DNA of 64,000 bases. Source: Liolophura sinensis. Its lineage: Eukaryota > Mollusca > Polyplacophora > Chitonida > Chitonidae. The notes under the pieces are model-generated. The model was given only the letters and a program-made list of their open reading frames with translations, was not told the DNA's origin and searched no databases. Shown here piece by piece: positions 12,001-23,000 of the stretch. A program made the position numbers and the translations under genes. Position 1 is the stretch's first letter. Each line of letters opens with the position of its first letter. The stretch spans positions 12,407,501 to 12,471,500 of the forward strand of contig NC_088303.1 of NCBI RefSeq assembly GCF_032854445.1, in the 5' to 3' direction.

Positions 12001-14059
12001 TCTTGATGAAGATAACTACTTCCTAGTATTGCATGCATGAAATTGTATAAATACACAAGAAACAAAAGTATTGTGGAGGTGTGACGAATTACAGTAAATA
12101 CCTTTTTCAATATCTGTTGTAAAAGGAAAGCTTTTATTTTCACATTTTCCGATTTTCTTGTTTCAGATTAAGGAGAAACAAAAGCAAATCAAGGAAGCAA
12201 AAGCTGCTGTGAAAGAAGCTAAAAGTGATGTCAAAAACCTCAGAACTGAAAAGGCTAAATCGTAGGTTATTTTAAAGTTACATGCCATTCAAGCGTCTGA
12301 ATCAAGTGGGTTGATCTTCTTGTCCTGGAACTCCAGTCCTGATTGAGTAAAAGACTCTCCAAGTCCAAATCTTTTAAAATGACCGGTGCCTGCTTTGACT
12401 GTGTTTTGAATTTATTGATAAAAATATTTTATTGCTCTGCATTTCCAGGTAATAAAGAAAGTAATGATAAAGGAAGACAAGTCAAGACTGCATGTCTGAC
12501 TTAAAATGTCACTGTGGTACCTGATGGTCAGTTTTATATTTGATATAATTTTACAGGCTGTACGAGAAGCGGAAGAAGGCTGTGGATCGCCTTCAGGATC
12601 AGCTGACCAAACTGGAAGTGCAGGCTACAGATAAGGTCAGTTCTGTTGTCAGCAGGGGGAGACCTAGGTCAGATCCCTACTAGACTTTGTTTACTGAGGT
12701 TAGTCCAGTTGCCAGTAGGGGAAACCTAGGTTTAGATCCCCAATAGACTTTGTGCCTACTAAGGTCAGTTCTGTTGTCAGCTGGGAGAGGCATACATGTA
12801 GGTTAGGTTCTCAGTAGATTTCGAGCTTACTAAGGTGGAGATCTAGGTTTAGATCCCTGTAGACTTACTCATTGGTCATCAGTTATAAGTGTGTATTTCT
12901 TTGTTTCAAAACTCATGTTTGTACGTTGTTTGTCCGTTCAAATTTGATTAGAGAACAGCAGTATGCAGTGCTAGGAACGGTGGTGTGCTTTTATCGATAG
13001 AAACCTACGAGCCGAAAGTCAGTGTGCTATCAAGCAATACAAATGATAACAAAAGTCTATTTTGCCTTAAAATGACCGTTTCCCTGATCATCTTTAAACA
13101 AGTCAGTGTGCAGGGAGTTCTAAGTCTACTGTGAAATAAAGTTATTCCACAGTTGTCACTACAACCACTTTCTAATGCCATGTATTAAAATCCTGTCAGT
13201 GCCAATAACTAAGGTGCCTGTTATCAATCTTTGTAAAGTTGAACCTGATTGGGCCATGAATCATGCATATTTATGAAGGAAAGTTCAGCTCTTTAAAGAG
13301 TTAATACGGCTCAGTAAATCAAGCTAGATGATGTTGGATATCGCTTGCTTGATTAAATGAAGATGATTGTCATTGAGTGGGGCTTTATGTCCGGTGTCTG
13401 AAGCATTTCACTGAACTGGCACTGAAATGTTTCAGGAATGAGAACATTTTGAGAATGAGACAGCACCAATGCAGACAGGATTTTGATAGGTCCAAAGTAG
13501 TATTGAAAACTGCACTGATCCAAACAAAAGGTACAGGAAAGAAAGTAGAGGCCTTTTGTGTATTGACTCAAACATTTCACTTATCAGTGGTGAGAACTAC
13601 AATCACCTTTCATAATGTTGTTCAGGATATTTTAAGAGATTCCAGATACTTGGTATCTTTTAGAAATTATTTCAGTAGTTATTATATTTTTCTCTTTCAG
13701 GATGAGAACAAAGAAATTGCACTGGGCACTTCCAAGCTGAACTATTTGGATCCTCGAATCTCAGTGGCTTGGTGAGTTGTATCCCTTGCTCAACATACCT
13801 CTTTCAATAAAACACCGGGCTGAGAAACCTTTACACAAGTTTTTCATTTCCAGAACTCCTTACAGATGAAACACAAAAAGGTTAAAGTATATGGCATATA
13901 TGAGACCTCTATTGTCTTATCACTGAGTTCACATTGGTCTTGTACTTAATTTACAGGTGCAAGAAATTTGAAGTGCCCATTGAGAAGATATACAACAAAA
14001 CCCAGAGGGAAAAATTCCAGTGGGCAATCGACATGGCGGGTGCAGAATTCGTCTTTTAA
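1..14059 (+). CDS. TOP1: DNA topoisomerase I (type IB), 5' end cut by the window edge
   Basis: Nuclear enzyme that nicks one DNA strand through a 3'-phosphotyrosine link to relax supercoils ahead of polymerases. Exons: 1-30 (partial), 314-356, 3042-3907, 4261-4346, 4517-4607, 5199-5293, 5655-5770, 6065-6186, 6532-6654, 6921-7108, 7553-7616, 7906-7986, 8386-8529, 9401-9652, 10527-10641, 11742-11869, 12167-12261, 12557-12635, 13701-13771, 13957-14059. Every junction is GT-AG with matching phase, giving 963 codons and a TAA stop. Layout: charged Ser/Lys/His-rich N-terminus (about 1-400), core (about 400-835), linker coiled coil (about 845-905), C-terminal domain. All five catalytic residues are present: Arg687, Lys730, Arg788, His830 and Tyr921 (human 488, 532, 590, 632, 723). 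The camptothecin-contact Asn before the Tyr is kept. The first 30 bases are read as exon because they are open in the right phase and end at a good donor (gtaagc at 31); the start codon lies upstream. The N-terminus is longer than in human TOP1 (765 aa). Confidence 0.97.
3042..3907 (+). CDS. TOP1: TOP1 exon for the Ser/Lys/His-rich N-terminal domain
   Basis: This single exon encodes 288 residues, mostly runs of Ser mixed with Lys-His and Lys-Asp pairs, and ends in an acidic SDDD stretch. In the TOP1 family this region is disordered, dispensable for catalysis, and carries nuclear-localisation and protein-contact signals. The Ser runs use mixed agc/tcc/tca codons, so it is not a pure triplet repeat. 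The acceptor follows a T-rich tract (AG at 3040-3041) and the donor is gtaaga at 3908. Reading through the donor meets a stop soon after, which supports the junction. Confidence 0.93.
8165..8385 (+). repeat. Tandem repeat of about four units ending at the TOP1 exon-13 acceptor
   Basis: Units of about 53-61 bp share 'ttgatgttgagatgtgggtt' followed by agatgctg, agtttact and a T-rich tract. The last unit's T-rich tract is the polypyrimidine tract of the acceptor at 8384-8385. An earlier unit carries T12 followed by AG at 8275-8276, a decoy acceptor. Confidence 0.8.
8717..8975 (+). mobile_element. SINE family 1, near full length (TOP1 intron)
   Basis: A tRNA-derived head is followed by a central domain and an (AAAT)n tail. 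The head has an A-box-like 'tgctcagttggttagcgcgc' and a B-box-like gagttcaagtcca. The central domain contains gatggtcgtgggtttccc. About 20 copies or pieces of this family occur in the window. The central domain resembles the deeply conserved metazoan SINE core domains, but I cannot name the family. A second piece of the same element (8690-8712) lies just upstream. Confidence 0.9.
8993..9212 (+). mobile_element. SINE family 1, internally deleted copy (TOP1 intron)
   Basis: Starts at gcctccgtggc, loses much of the A-box region, keeps gtgagttcaagtccagctc and the ggttgtgggtttctcc core, and ends near aaacactgatcaaatgaa. It directly follows the previous copy in the same orientation. Confidence 0.85.
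9401..9652 (+). CDS. TOP1: TOP1 catalytic-core exon with Arg687 and Lys730
   Basis: The exon opens with LALRAGNEK, where Arg (9410-9412) matches human Arg488, and contains FLGKDSIRY, where Lys (9539-9541) matches human Lys532, the general acid. The next exons give KVFRTYNAS (Arg at 10587-10589) and CNHQR (His at 11813-11815). Spacing between these residues matches human TOP1 except for a one-residue deletion between the first two. Confidence 0.96.
10936..11741 (+). repeat. Degenerate 72-73-bp tandem repeat in TOP1 intron 15
   Basis: The recurring core is 'tctgacttcagtgagattac' followed by agcagtggatagtgtatgaag and ttgatgtctagtaga. Copies lie at 10936-11290 and 11515-11741 around a non-repeated 220 bp. 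Adjacent cores at 11074, 11147 and 11219 give the period. The last copy runs into the acceptor of the exon at 11742. Confidence 0.8.
12632..12868 (+). repeat. 64-bp tandem repeat spanning a TOP1 donor site
   Basis: The 20-mer aaggtcagttctgttgtcag covers the exon end and donor (GT at 12636) and recurs exactly at 12761-12780. A diverged copy (gaggttagtccagttgccag) lies midway. Each unit continues with gacctaggt, agatccc and agactt. About 3.7 units are present. Confidence 0.88.
13743..13745 (+). other. TOP1: TOP1 active-site tyrosine codon
   Basis: The codon tat sits in the motif SKLNYLDPR and encodes the nucleophilic Tyr that forms the covalent DNA link. It lies 42 residues before the C-terminus, the same distance as in human TOP1. 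Confidence 0.95.
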
Positions 14060-14191
14060 CTGAAGCAAATCTTAGAATTTCAATATCATTGACTTTTAGG
14101 AGAGATTGGGAAGCAATATATTCCAGGTTGAATGAAAGGCGATATACATGTCCACAACTTTTGACGTTTTAACCCTTTTTTGTTTTTTTGC

Positions 14192-14214
14192 TTTTTTTTT
14201 TTTTTTTTTTTTTT
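14192..14214 (+). repeat. Poly-T tract
   Basis: Twenty-three consecutive T followed by gcag. It looks like a polypyrimidine tract and acceptor but lies in the presumed TOP1 3' UTR with no recognisable exon after it. Confidence 0.9.
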
Positions 14215-15987
14215 GCAGTTTTAACATTAACCATACAAAAGGTTTGAAAGAGTTGAAAATTAGGGAAAGTTGTGCTTGTTGATTTGGGTATCAAGAAGTA
14301 CTAGAAATTTGTATTATTTAAGAAACCCAAATTTTTTAAAAAGTATTTTGAACTTGTTTGTTTTGGGATTGTCTTTCAGGGTCAAGTAAAGTCTAATGTT
14401 GTATCCCTAGGGGCACACAGTGTATAAATTCAGCAATGTTACGGTACCATGAAAAACCAATGCGTAATATCCAAATCTTATACATCACATCACATGAGAA
14501 GCATTTGTCTGGATATGTAAATGGTTTGGGTTAATTTAAGGCAAGGACCGTGACTGCTGACTGACGATTACCTGAACAGGAGGAACAGCAATTAATGTGC
14601 CCCTTGGATACAATATGGAGGTTGTGAAATCAGTATTTGTCGTGGTGAAGATGAAATGTATTTCATCCAAGGCATGATATGAGCTCTGAGCATTTTTGTC
14701 TTTGTTATTTGCAAATTCAAGGCATGCCTAAAGGGAAGACTTGAGTAATCAGTCTTGTGATATATGGCATTCAGATATTCCGTACGTTTTTTGCTAGTTT
14801 CTAAGTATAGCTATCAAAACTTGTTTTTGTAAACAACAGCTAACAGCTCTGATGGGTTCAAATTTGTTCAACACTTTTCGCCATACTATGGCAAAAGTGA
14901 AGAAGTGAATTCACTCTTTGTAAAGTATATCCAGTTCTTGTTTCCCTTTTTTTTGTATTAACAGACCTCCTAACCTCAGCCCAATTTGTGTGTGAATAGC
15001 CTTAGTTGTTCGTCTGGTCCACACAAGGGTTTGCATGTTATGCTGAAAGCCTGCCATTCCTTACCCAGGCTGATATACGTGTCCTAGAGGGCTGGGGCAC
15101 AATCATGTGATCTGTCTTACTTGTGTTACTTCATTTCACAAATGAACTTGTTAATTATGACCCATTATTGATGACTGTTAAGGGTTACACTTTAATTGTA
15201 TTGTATATTATTATTCAAGTGGTATATTAATGTCTGTATTACTATGTTTTTTTCCTTTCTTTTTTCTTCTCATTTATACCAATAGTGGCATTATATAGCC
15301 TAGTTAGTTGTCAGCCTGAATTTCTCATTGTATAATTGTATACGTTATTCATTTAACATTGATCAATACGTTCACACATATCACCTCAGTAATTTTATTT
15401 TCTCTTTTTTCTTCCATAGCAACAGTGCCGATATTCAGTGGGTTTAGAGTGTGAAGATAAACGTTTGATATTTGGACACAAATTTTAGCTTACAACCCTA
15501 AGTGTATGTAATGTATTCGCGGTCTTTGTTTTTCCCAGTAATCCGTTAAAACAGTTCACAAATCACATGAACCTTGACTCTACCAGCCCATGGGGGTTAT
15601 GCTATATGGTAGGCTATACAACTGACTCACTCAGCCAGGATGTTTGTGACAAGCCTATAATGCTTGTGGTCAACTTAACTTATTTTAGACTTATTTTGTA
15701 AAAGAATGTCAGAATTGTATTATTTTTATTATGAATATGAAGACCGTTTTTAATTTATGATTTTTGCATTTCTGACTGGAAGGTGCAAGTGATAATTTAA
15801 ATGCAGTATTGTTATTTCACCAACGTTCTTGTTATCATTCATAGTACACAACCTATTCCATTTAATCATTGGACTTTGACTCAAAATGAAATGAATTTTG
15901 TCCCATTTCTGTTAGTATTTGTTGTTTAGATTCCAACATCCGACATGACATGCCCACTTCACTACCAGTGTCTTAAACTACCTGCAA

Positions 15988-15994
<7 letters not shown>

Positions 15995-16039
<45 letters not shown>
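15995..16039. repeat. (TA)n microsatellite
   Basis: About 22 TA dinucleotides flanked by short CA repeats, in the presumed TOP1 3' UTR. Confidence 0.95.
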
Positions 16040-16048
<9 letters not shown>

Positions 16049-17480
16049 TGAATAATGCATGTACTTCCATGATGGGAACTTGCTATATTTGCTGGAGTCA
16101 ACATTTGTGAGGGACAAGCTGTTCACATCTTCCTTTAATTGTTCATAAGTAACTAAAATTTTATACCATTTTTTTCTTCGCTTTGAACCGATGTCTTCTT
16201 CATACTTATTATGAAAACCAAATATTCTCGGTAAACCATGTCCTACGCACTGAAAGTTATCTAACCTGTATGTGTGACACATGTAGCTTACTTTTGTGGG
16301 CAGACATTTAATAAGGTAATAAGATTGTACCAGTACCTGCCAATCCGGTACAAAGTAAAATCCAGCCCCAGCTTGTGTTATTATATGTACAGTACAGTCT
16401 TCAATATCTGCCAGACAGAAATGCAGGTACAAAACCCCATCTATCCTTTCAATGTACATTCTTTTGAAATGACAAATAAAATGCACGTGTATATCTGAAA
16501 TAACTTGAAGCTTTGCATGCTTTAATACGTCATTGTTCCATATTTTGAGTACAGTACTTATACAGCAGCATGTGTAAGAGCAACCACGTCTCGGTTTAAC
16601 CAGGCGTCGGAGGAGACCAAGCTTTGGTTGTTGTCAAATGGAATTTTTTTGGGGGGGAGTGGGGAGATTGGAATTTGTTAAGTTGTCAATGATGATTCAA
16701 ACTCTGGCATAATATGATTGTAGCCAGCAGGAATCGGGCCTTTCTGTCCAGTCAGAATAACGGAAGTGGTATTCGCCTGAATATGGTTAACTCAGGAAAT
16801 GACGTGACGCTGGGTCCAAGCTGAACGGACCATTATTCTCTTGTAATGAAAGGTTACCTCACCAGTTTGTCCAAAATATGTCATTTGAAAGGCCGGAATC
16901 AACAAGAGACCACTTAGATTTTATACGCCTGAATTAATTTAGACAGAGTTCACAATTCATTGTAGAAGCCGACGTACTGTTAAGTAGCCATCACAGAAAA
17001 CACCAGTGAACGATTTGCAAAAGTTGAAGTTAGGCACACCAAATGTTCAGTAAAAGCTATTGGAATTTAAACTGTTTGAGCCATAATCTACGTATGATAT
17101 GGAACTTTCAATTTTGACAGAAGTCCAATCTTCGGATTAAGATAATCTAAGATATGCTGCATGCATAGTGGACCATGACGGCCAACTGAACGTCCACAGT
17201 CTAGCTCTGTGTGGCCCATTAAGGTGTGTTATTGGCTTGTAGCATTTCTAGCAATAGTTTGCATCTAAATAACATTCCTCAGAGCAATCCCCTTTCACAA
17301 TATATTGACCAATCAGCATTTCAAATCTACTTTAAACAGCTGTTGACCAGAAGACTATATTTATCTTAGAATTTCAAAGTGTTCTCTAAATAGATCCTGT
17401 CTACCACAGCCAGAGGAAGTGGTGTGTACAACACAATATATTTGCTAATTAGCAATTTGAATGTATTGTCTAAAATAAAT

Positions 17481-17819
17481 GGACCGATACCGATAGCACA
17501 GTTGGCAGAGCGTCCGCTTCGGGAGCGGTAGATGCTGGGTCGAGTCACACCTAAGACCTAAAAAGAGGAAGTTGTAACTTCCTCGCTTGACGTTCAGCAT
17601 GAAGGGGATAGTGCAACGACTGGCAGACCCGTATAAGTATGATGGCTCCGGCGGGAGGCCTTACTGGTACTGGTAGTACAGCAGCACTAGATAAAAGAGC
17701 AGTGGAAATCCGTCCTGCAACCAGGAGGCACATTACATGCACTCTAAGGATTCCTTCGTCGTCATATGTCTGAAACATTGTTAAGTATGACGTTAACCCC
17801 AAGCACTCACTCACTCACC
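17481..17819 (+). mobile_element. SINE family 2, full-length copy
   Basis: The tRNA-like head reads gcacagttggcagagcgtccgc, with an anticodon-like loop ttcggga (CGG, proline-like) on a ccgc/gcgg stem and a B-box-like gggtcgagtcacacc. The body contains agataaaagagcagtgg and gaggcacattacatgcactc, and the end reads cccaagcactcactcac. It matches the copy at 58226-58605 along its length. Confidence 0.88.
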
Positions 17820-17924
17820 CTAATTATATATATTGATGCTGACTTTCATTTCCAGGGAGCGGAGGGGGCAGGGGTGCCTGGGCAATCCCTGCACCCTCAC
17901 TTATGATTAGGTGAGATACTGTAG

Positions 17925-18500
17925 TAATTCCACCTATATATTGCTATAGAACATATTGCTCTTCCAGAAAACCCGCCCAGCTGTCCTCTTTGATGGTTAG
18001 CTTCGACACATATAGCCACATATACTATTCTCTCAATCAATCGGCGTAGCTGGCCTCTTTGAAAGTTAGCTTCTACATAGCGATTTTGTAGCAGCACTAA
18101 ACAGTGCATATATTGTCCTCTCAACAAATATGCACATAACATCTCTTTGACAGCCTAACTGGAATAGGGTTTACCGGTCCTTTCAGTTTCACAGAGGGAA
18201 CAACGCTGGTGTACTTGTGACTTTGATCTTTATCTCTTTCCTCTGATTTTACATTTGAGCTTGACTCACTTTGTGCTAAATGACTCCATGGCGCCTTATT
18301 CTGTCACATCTACATGACGCGATGAAAGCAGCGGTAAATAGCCCATGCATACATTGTTCTTTCAACCATTCTGCACAGTTCTTAGTTAGCTTCTCCATAC
18401 GCCTACCATAGCAGCACTAAATAGCGAATCTATTGTCCTCTCAACAAACCACAGAGAGCGTCTCTGACAGTTGGCTTCCACATAGCTTCTAGCAGTGGAC
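17925..18500. repeat. Degenerate repeat of roughly 100 bp, intergenic
   Basis: Recurring pieces are 'gttagcttctacatagc', gcagcactaaatagc and 'attgtcctctcaacaaa', seen about four times in the same order with substitutions and gaps. Confidence 0.55.
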
Positions 18501-18689
18501 ACCTACTGAAAACCTGCAGTGGGAGTTCCTCCCTATGCATTGCACAGTCACACAGCAACAGTGCCACTGTAGCGCTAATAACAACTATAGGGCCTACATA
18601 GCAGTAATCAGTAGAACAGGAGAGGAAAAATAACCGAATATCTGTACAGTTATTTTCTGGAAAGATAATTTGTTAATGAATTAGAGGGC

Positions 18690-18707
18690 GGGGGGGGGGG
18701 GGGGGGG
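18690..18707. repeat. G18 homopolymer
   Basis: Eighteen consecutive G residues in intergenic sequence. The exact length should be treated cautiously because homopolymers are error-prone. Confidence 0.9.
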
Positions 18708-19544
18708 AGCAGAAAAAAGGCCGATAGTGTACTTATCTCGTGTTGCCGAACTTTCTACCCACAAGGTTCACAGCGAGCGACACTTTCTCGTAGCCTACTA
18801 GCTACTTGTACATGGTTTAGGTTAAACATCATGCGGGATTAAAACCAGGATTCCTCCTTCAAGGAATATCGAGAGAAATCGCCCGCAACTGCCAAGAACG
18901 GAGCTTGGCTCCCATGTCGAGCTAACTGTGCAATGTTATGCTACTGTTGATGTCCTTTCCTTGAAGATGCATGGCTGGTTTCAATAACTACTGGCGTAGA
19001 GAAGGACTGTTAAGGCTACTATCCGAACTTACAAACTCAGAAACTTGATGGTAAATTTTTGTTTATGTGTGACGAATATCATTTTAAGCGACACGTGGCA
19101 AAGGGTGTGTCATAAAACTACTTGTTGTCGAAAAACAGAACCTAATCATGCAGACGGGACCTGCATGAAGTGCCATGGAACCAAGCTTGATATTGGATGA
19201 GAAAACTTAATCATGCAGACGTAGGAACAGATTCCTGATTGAGGAGACAAAGCCCAGATTAAGCAAATCTGATTAGGCTTATTCAGATGTGGAAGTTTTT
19301 GAGCTTGCTATAGTGGAGAAATCGTATGGTTGAGGGGAAGGTCTAGTGGTTTGTGACACGAAACAGACGATAACTATATCGAGTGGACCTTTGTATATGT
19401 ACGCTCTGACAATGATAATTTGGAGGATTTCTTCGATCTTCAGTTCCGTTCACATTTGACACACCTTGTTACTACACTCCCTGGACATGGGCCTATATAC
19501 TTTAAATAGGTACACGAAGTAAAAAGGGCACCCACGTACGTACG

Positions 19545-19772
19545 TGTCCGAGGTGGTTAGCGTGCCAGCGCGGCGCAATTACTCAGGGAGTTATTGAAAG
19601 TGCAACTCATGGTGGCTTCCTTTCAGGCGGTAATTGGGAAGGTCTTTCAGCAATCTGCGGATGGTCGTGGGTTTTCTCGGGGCTCTGTCCGGTTTCCGGC
19701 GACCGGTCATGGTAATGCTTGTATCGTACCGGTATGGTGTAAAACACCGATCAAATAAAATCAAATCAAACT
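19545..19772 (+). mobile_element. SINE family 1, diverged copy
   Basis: Contains gaggtggttagcgtgccagcgcg, gtgcaactcatggtggcttcc, tgcggatggtcgtgggtttt and gtaaaacaccgatcaaataaa in family order. The B-box region is eroded. Confidence 0.8.
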
Positions 19773-20092
19773 GCGGCGAGGCCAAACTTTAATGGGTGGA
19801 TACACTGCACAAGTCTGACATAATAAAGAATAGCTTTCCGAACGGACCTAACTGGACCTTGGCCGGTTGGATGTTCGTATGTATTACAGGCGGATGTGTA
19901 CTGACGAGCAGAGTTACTCGCTCCTGACGCCAGGCGGCGTCACTTGTCCGGCCATTTGATGCGTGTGGATTCACCGGCACAAAGGTAGAAAAATCTGTTC
20001 ATTAAGATCATGTGAATTTAAACGTATCTTTCAAATCACTACTTCACATTTTGGTTATCTGTCTTTCATTTAGAGGAACACGTTTTGACAGT

Positions 20093-23000
20093 ATGGCAGA
20101 GACGAATAATGGAGATCAAGAAGAGTCCTTCAATGAAGTAAACGAAGAACAGCCTGATGCTGATCCGGAATTTGACTCGGAAATTTTAAATGAAAGTGGA
20201 GATGGAGACACAAACGTGGCTGCGCAGGACGAGTCCGGCGTGGAGGATCCAGTAAGTAAAAACCATACGATACAGGGCTGGCTTATTTGTAAATAATGGA
20301 GAAGTTAGAGTATTAGACGTATATTACTCTTCTATCGAAAACTGGACACCCACTGGTCCTAGTTTTACAATAGTGATCTTAAAGGAACTTTTTACAGAAA
20401 TGATGCGCCGTCACTCATCACGAGTCACCTTCATTGTGGCGTAATTAGAGCTCTTGACGTATGAGTAGACATTGCATTGGGAGCAAAATTTTCAAAATTG
20501 TGTTCAAAATAAGAAACCGTATAATTGTAAGTTTATTATAAATAATCTGGTACTGTCAGACCAGTAGTAGCCCATCTGAATGAACTCATTGTGGTATCTC
20601 AAAGTTTTGAAATTCATGGTAACACAGAATCCATGGCTGCCTCTCAAAAAACATGGCGCGGATTTCAAACTCCTTCTCTCTCCCATTCATGGCACTCTAA
20701 CTGACCTCTTCTGCTCATTTCTATGTAATTTTCCAACGGAATCTTGAATACTATCCCCTTATTTTACTGTCCTTCCACTGGAAGTAATTAACTTGCTGCC
20801 TTGTGGTCATATTGACTGTTAGAACTTAAGCGGTATGGACTGTCTGGTCGCCAAGAGCCATTTTCTAGCATCATGCAGCCAACTTCCAGGTTTGAAGTGT
20901 AACAGAGTTTTGGCATTTATGTCAACCAGAAAACTATTATATTTTCATTGCCATCTATAAGCACAACTTCAGTCTTAATTCAGTCCAAAAATTGCATAAA
21001 AAGGAACATGTATTTTCATGCAGGTAGGTTTGGGTGCCATCAACGCGAACCTCATAGAGACCGGTTCCATCGAGTTGGAGTTCTGCAACTTACAGATGGT
21101 TGTCGGTTTCCCCCCTTTATAAGGCTGGCTGCTGTCTAATAAGGAAAATATTCTTGAGTACAGCTCAAAACACCAATCAGTCACTGAAGAATCTGCATTT
21201 TATCAATCAATAAGTGGGATGAAAAACAATTAGAGACAACATTTTGTTCTTTACAGTTTTTGTGTACATTCGTGATTGGTGTCAATGATTCCCTTAACAT
21301 CATATTGCTTTTCTCATGGCAGGAACTTGAAGCAATCAAAGCCAGGGTTAGGGAGATGGAAGAAGAAGCGGAGAAGTTAAAAGAGATGCAAAGTGAAGTT
21401 GAGAAACAGATGAACATGAGCTCACCAACACTTAGTAAGCTGAATGTGTGCTGTTTTCAAGGGTGTTCTATAACAGACATAATTAAAAATGTGACCAGTT
21501 AATTGCTTTTGGATATTAACTGTATCAGCATGTATATGTATGTGTACCTGTAACATCCTTATACATGGCAGTAACATTGTAATCGTGTCTGTTGCTTTTC
21601 AGCCACTCAACAGTCAATAGAAGATAAAGTAGAAGCTGATGCCAGGTCGGTGTATGTTGGAAATGTAAGTTTCTTACACATGTAAAAGCAGTAGTAATAG
21701 GAATGGTATAGTGAGAAGTTGAGGGGCCTCTGTGACTCAGTTGGTTAGCGCGCTAGCACAGCATAATGACCCAGAAGCCTCTCACCAATACGGTCACTGT
21801 GAGTTCAAGTCCAGCTCATGCTGGCTCCCTCTCCGGCCATAAGTGGGAAGGTCTGCCAGCAACCTGCAGATGGTCATGGGTTTTTACCGCGGGCTCTGCC
21901 CGGTTTCCTCCCACCATAATGCTGGCCGCCGTCTTATAAGTGAAATATTCTTTAGTATGGCGTAAAACACCAATCAAATAGATAAATAAATAGTGAGAAG
22001 TTGAAATAGGGCTAACTTATTTGGAATAGCTTTCAGACTGATAAATTGTTATATTGGTAATGTTCATGAATATTCTGCAAAATGACATTTGTGTTAACTG
22101 TGTGACTGTACGTGACTAGGTTCCCATAAAGAATATCCTCCTTACAGGAATGCGCACTGTACCTCAAATGTTGCTGGTGGAGCTAACTCTTCTTCATTGA
22201 CACTTTTCTTTTCAAAATACACGAATGCTTATCTGCAACAAATCCGGGGAATATTTTATAGCAAAGTGCATCATTTTGCCAACATCTCTGTCCACTTTCT
22301 TTAACTGTCATTCACCTGACACAATGACCCAAATTGTGGAAAGGAAATAGTCTTAAATTTGCTTATGAAAAATTTAATGACTGTGTGGATGAATACTTTG
22401 TGCTGTATTAGTATGTATTTGTGTGTGTTTCTAGGTTGACTATGGAGCTACAGCAGAGGAGTTAGAACAACACTTCCACGGTTGTGGTTCCATCAATCGG
22501 GTGACCATTCTCTGTGACAGATATACAGGTCATCCCAAGGGGTGGGCACACAGCTAACACTTCTCCAAACCACACTTTAAATGCAATATTGAAGAGATTT
22601 TATTGTTATTTATTCAGTTTCTGACAACATTGGAATTTATGAGTTACAAGGCTTCTGCAAGTTCTGTACTCCAGACCTTCATCTCTCAGTGATGAAATTC
22701 ATGAGCATACAACGTCATATGTGAAATAAATTCATTTTTCTTCTGTTGTTGATATATCCTCTTATTTTGAGCAGGTTTGCCTATGTGGAGTTTGCTGACA
22801 AAGACTCGGTTACAACCTCGCTAGCTCTGGATGAATCACTCTTCAGAGGACGGCAGATCAAGGTGTGTACATTTTTATATAACTTTAACTGATAGGTTTA
22901 AGCCATAACACACCGGCCTGTAAGTGTGCACATTTCATAGTGAGTTGCCTGGTCATGACATCCTTGGCTGTTGGTGTACACATTTCACAGTGGGTTGCTG

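Larger units (their letters stand above)
14060..16480 (+). terminator. TOP1: Probable TOP1 3' UTR with a candidate poly(A) signal
   Basis: No coding sequence is visible for about 2.4 kb after the TOP1 stop. The first strong AATAAA on the + strand downstream is at 16475-16480. The stretch includes a T23 tract (14192-14214) followed at once by gcag, and a (TA)n run near 16.0 kb. Weaker hexamer variants upstream could give a shorter transcript, so the 3' end is inferred. Confidence 0.45.
16500..20092. other. TOP1-PABPN1 intergenic region, no gene seen
   Basis: No exon-like open frame with plausible splice sites was found on either strand. The region holds a family-2 SINE (17481), a degenerate repeat (17.9-18.5 kb), a G18 tract (18690-18707), a diverged family-1 SINE (19545) and probably the PABPN1 promoter. 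A T-rich acceptor-like site (tttcatttag, ending 20073) just before the PABPN1 ATG suggests a 5' UTR intron. Confidence 0.6.

Noticed and set aside
17481-17560. tRNA-Pro gene
   Set aside because: The head has an A box, a CGG-like loop and a B box, but the acceptor stem is not complete, and it is the 5' end of a SINE with another copy at 58226.
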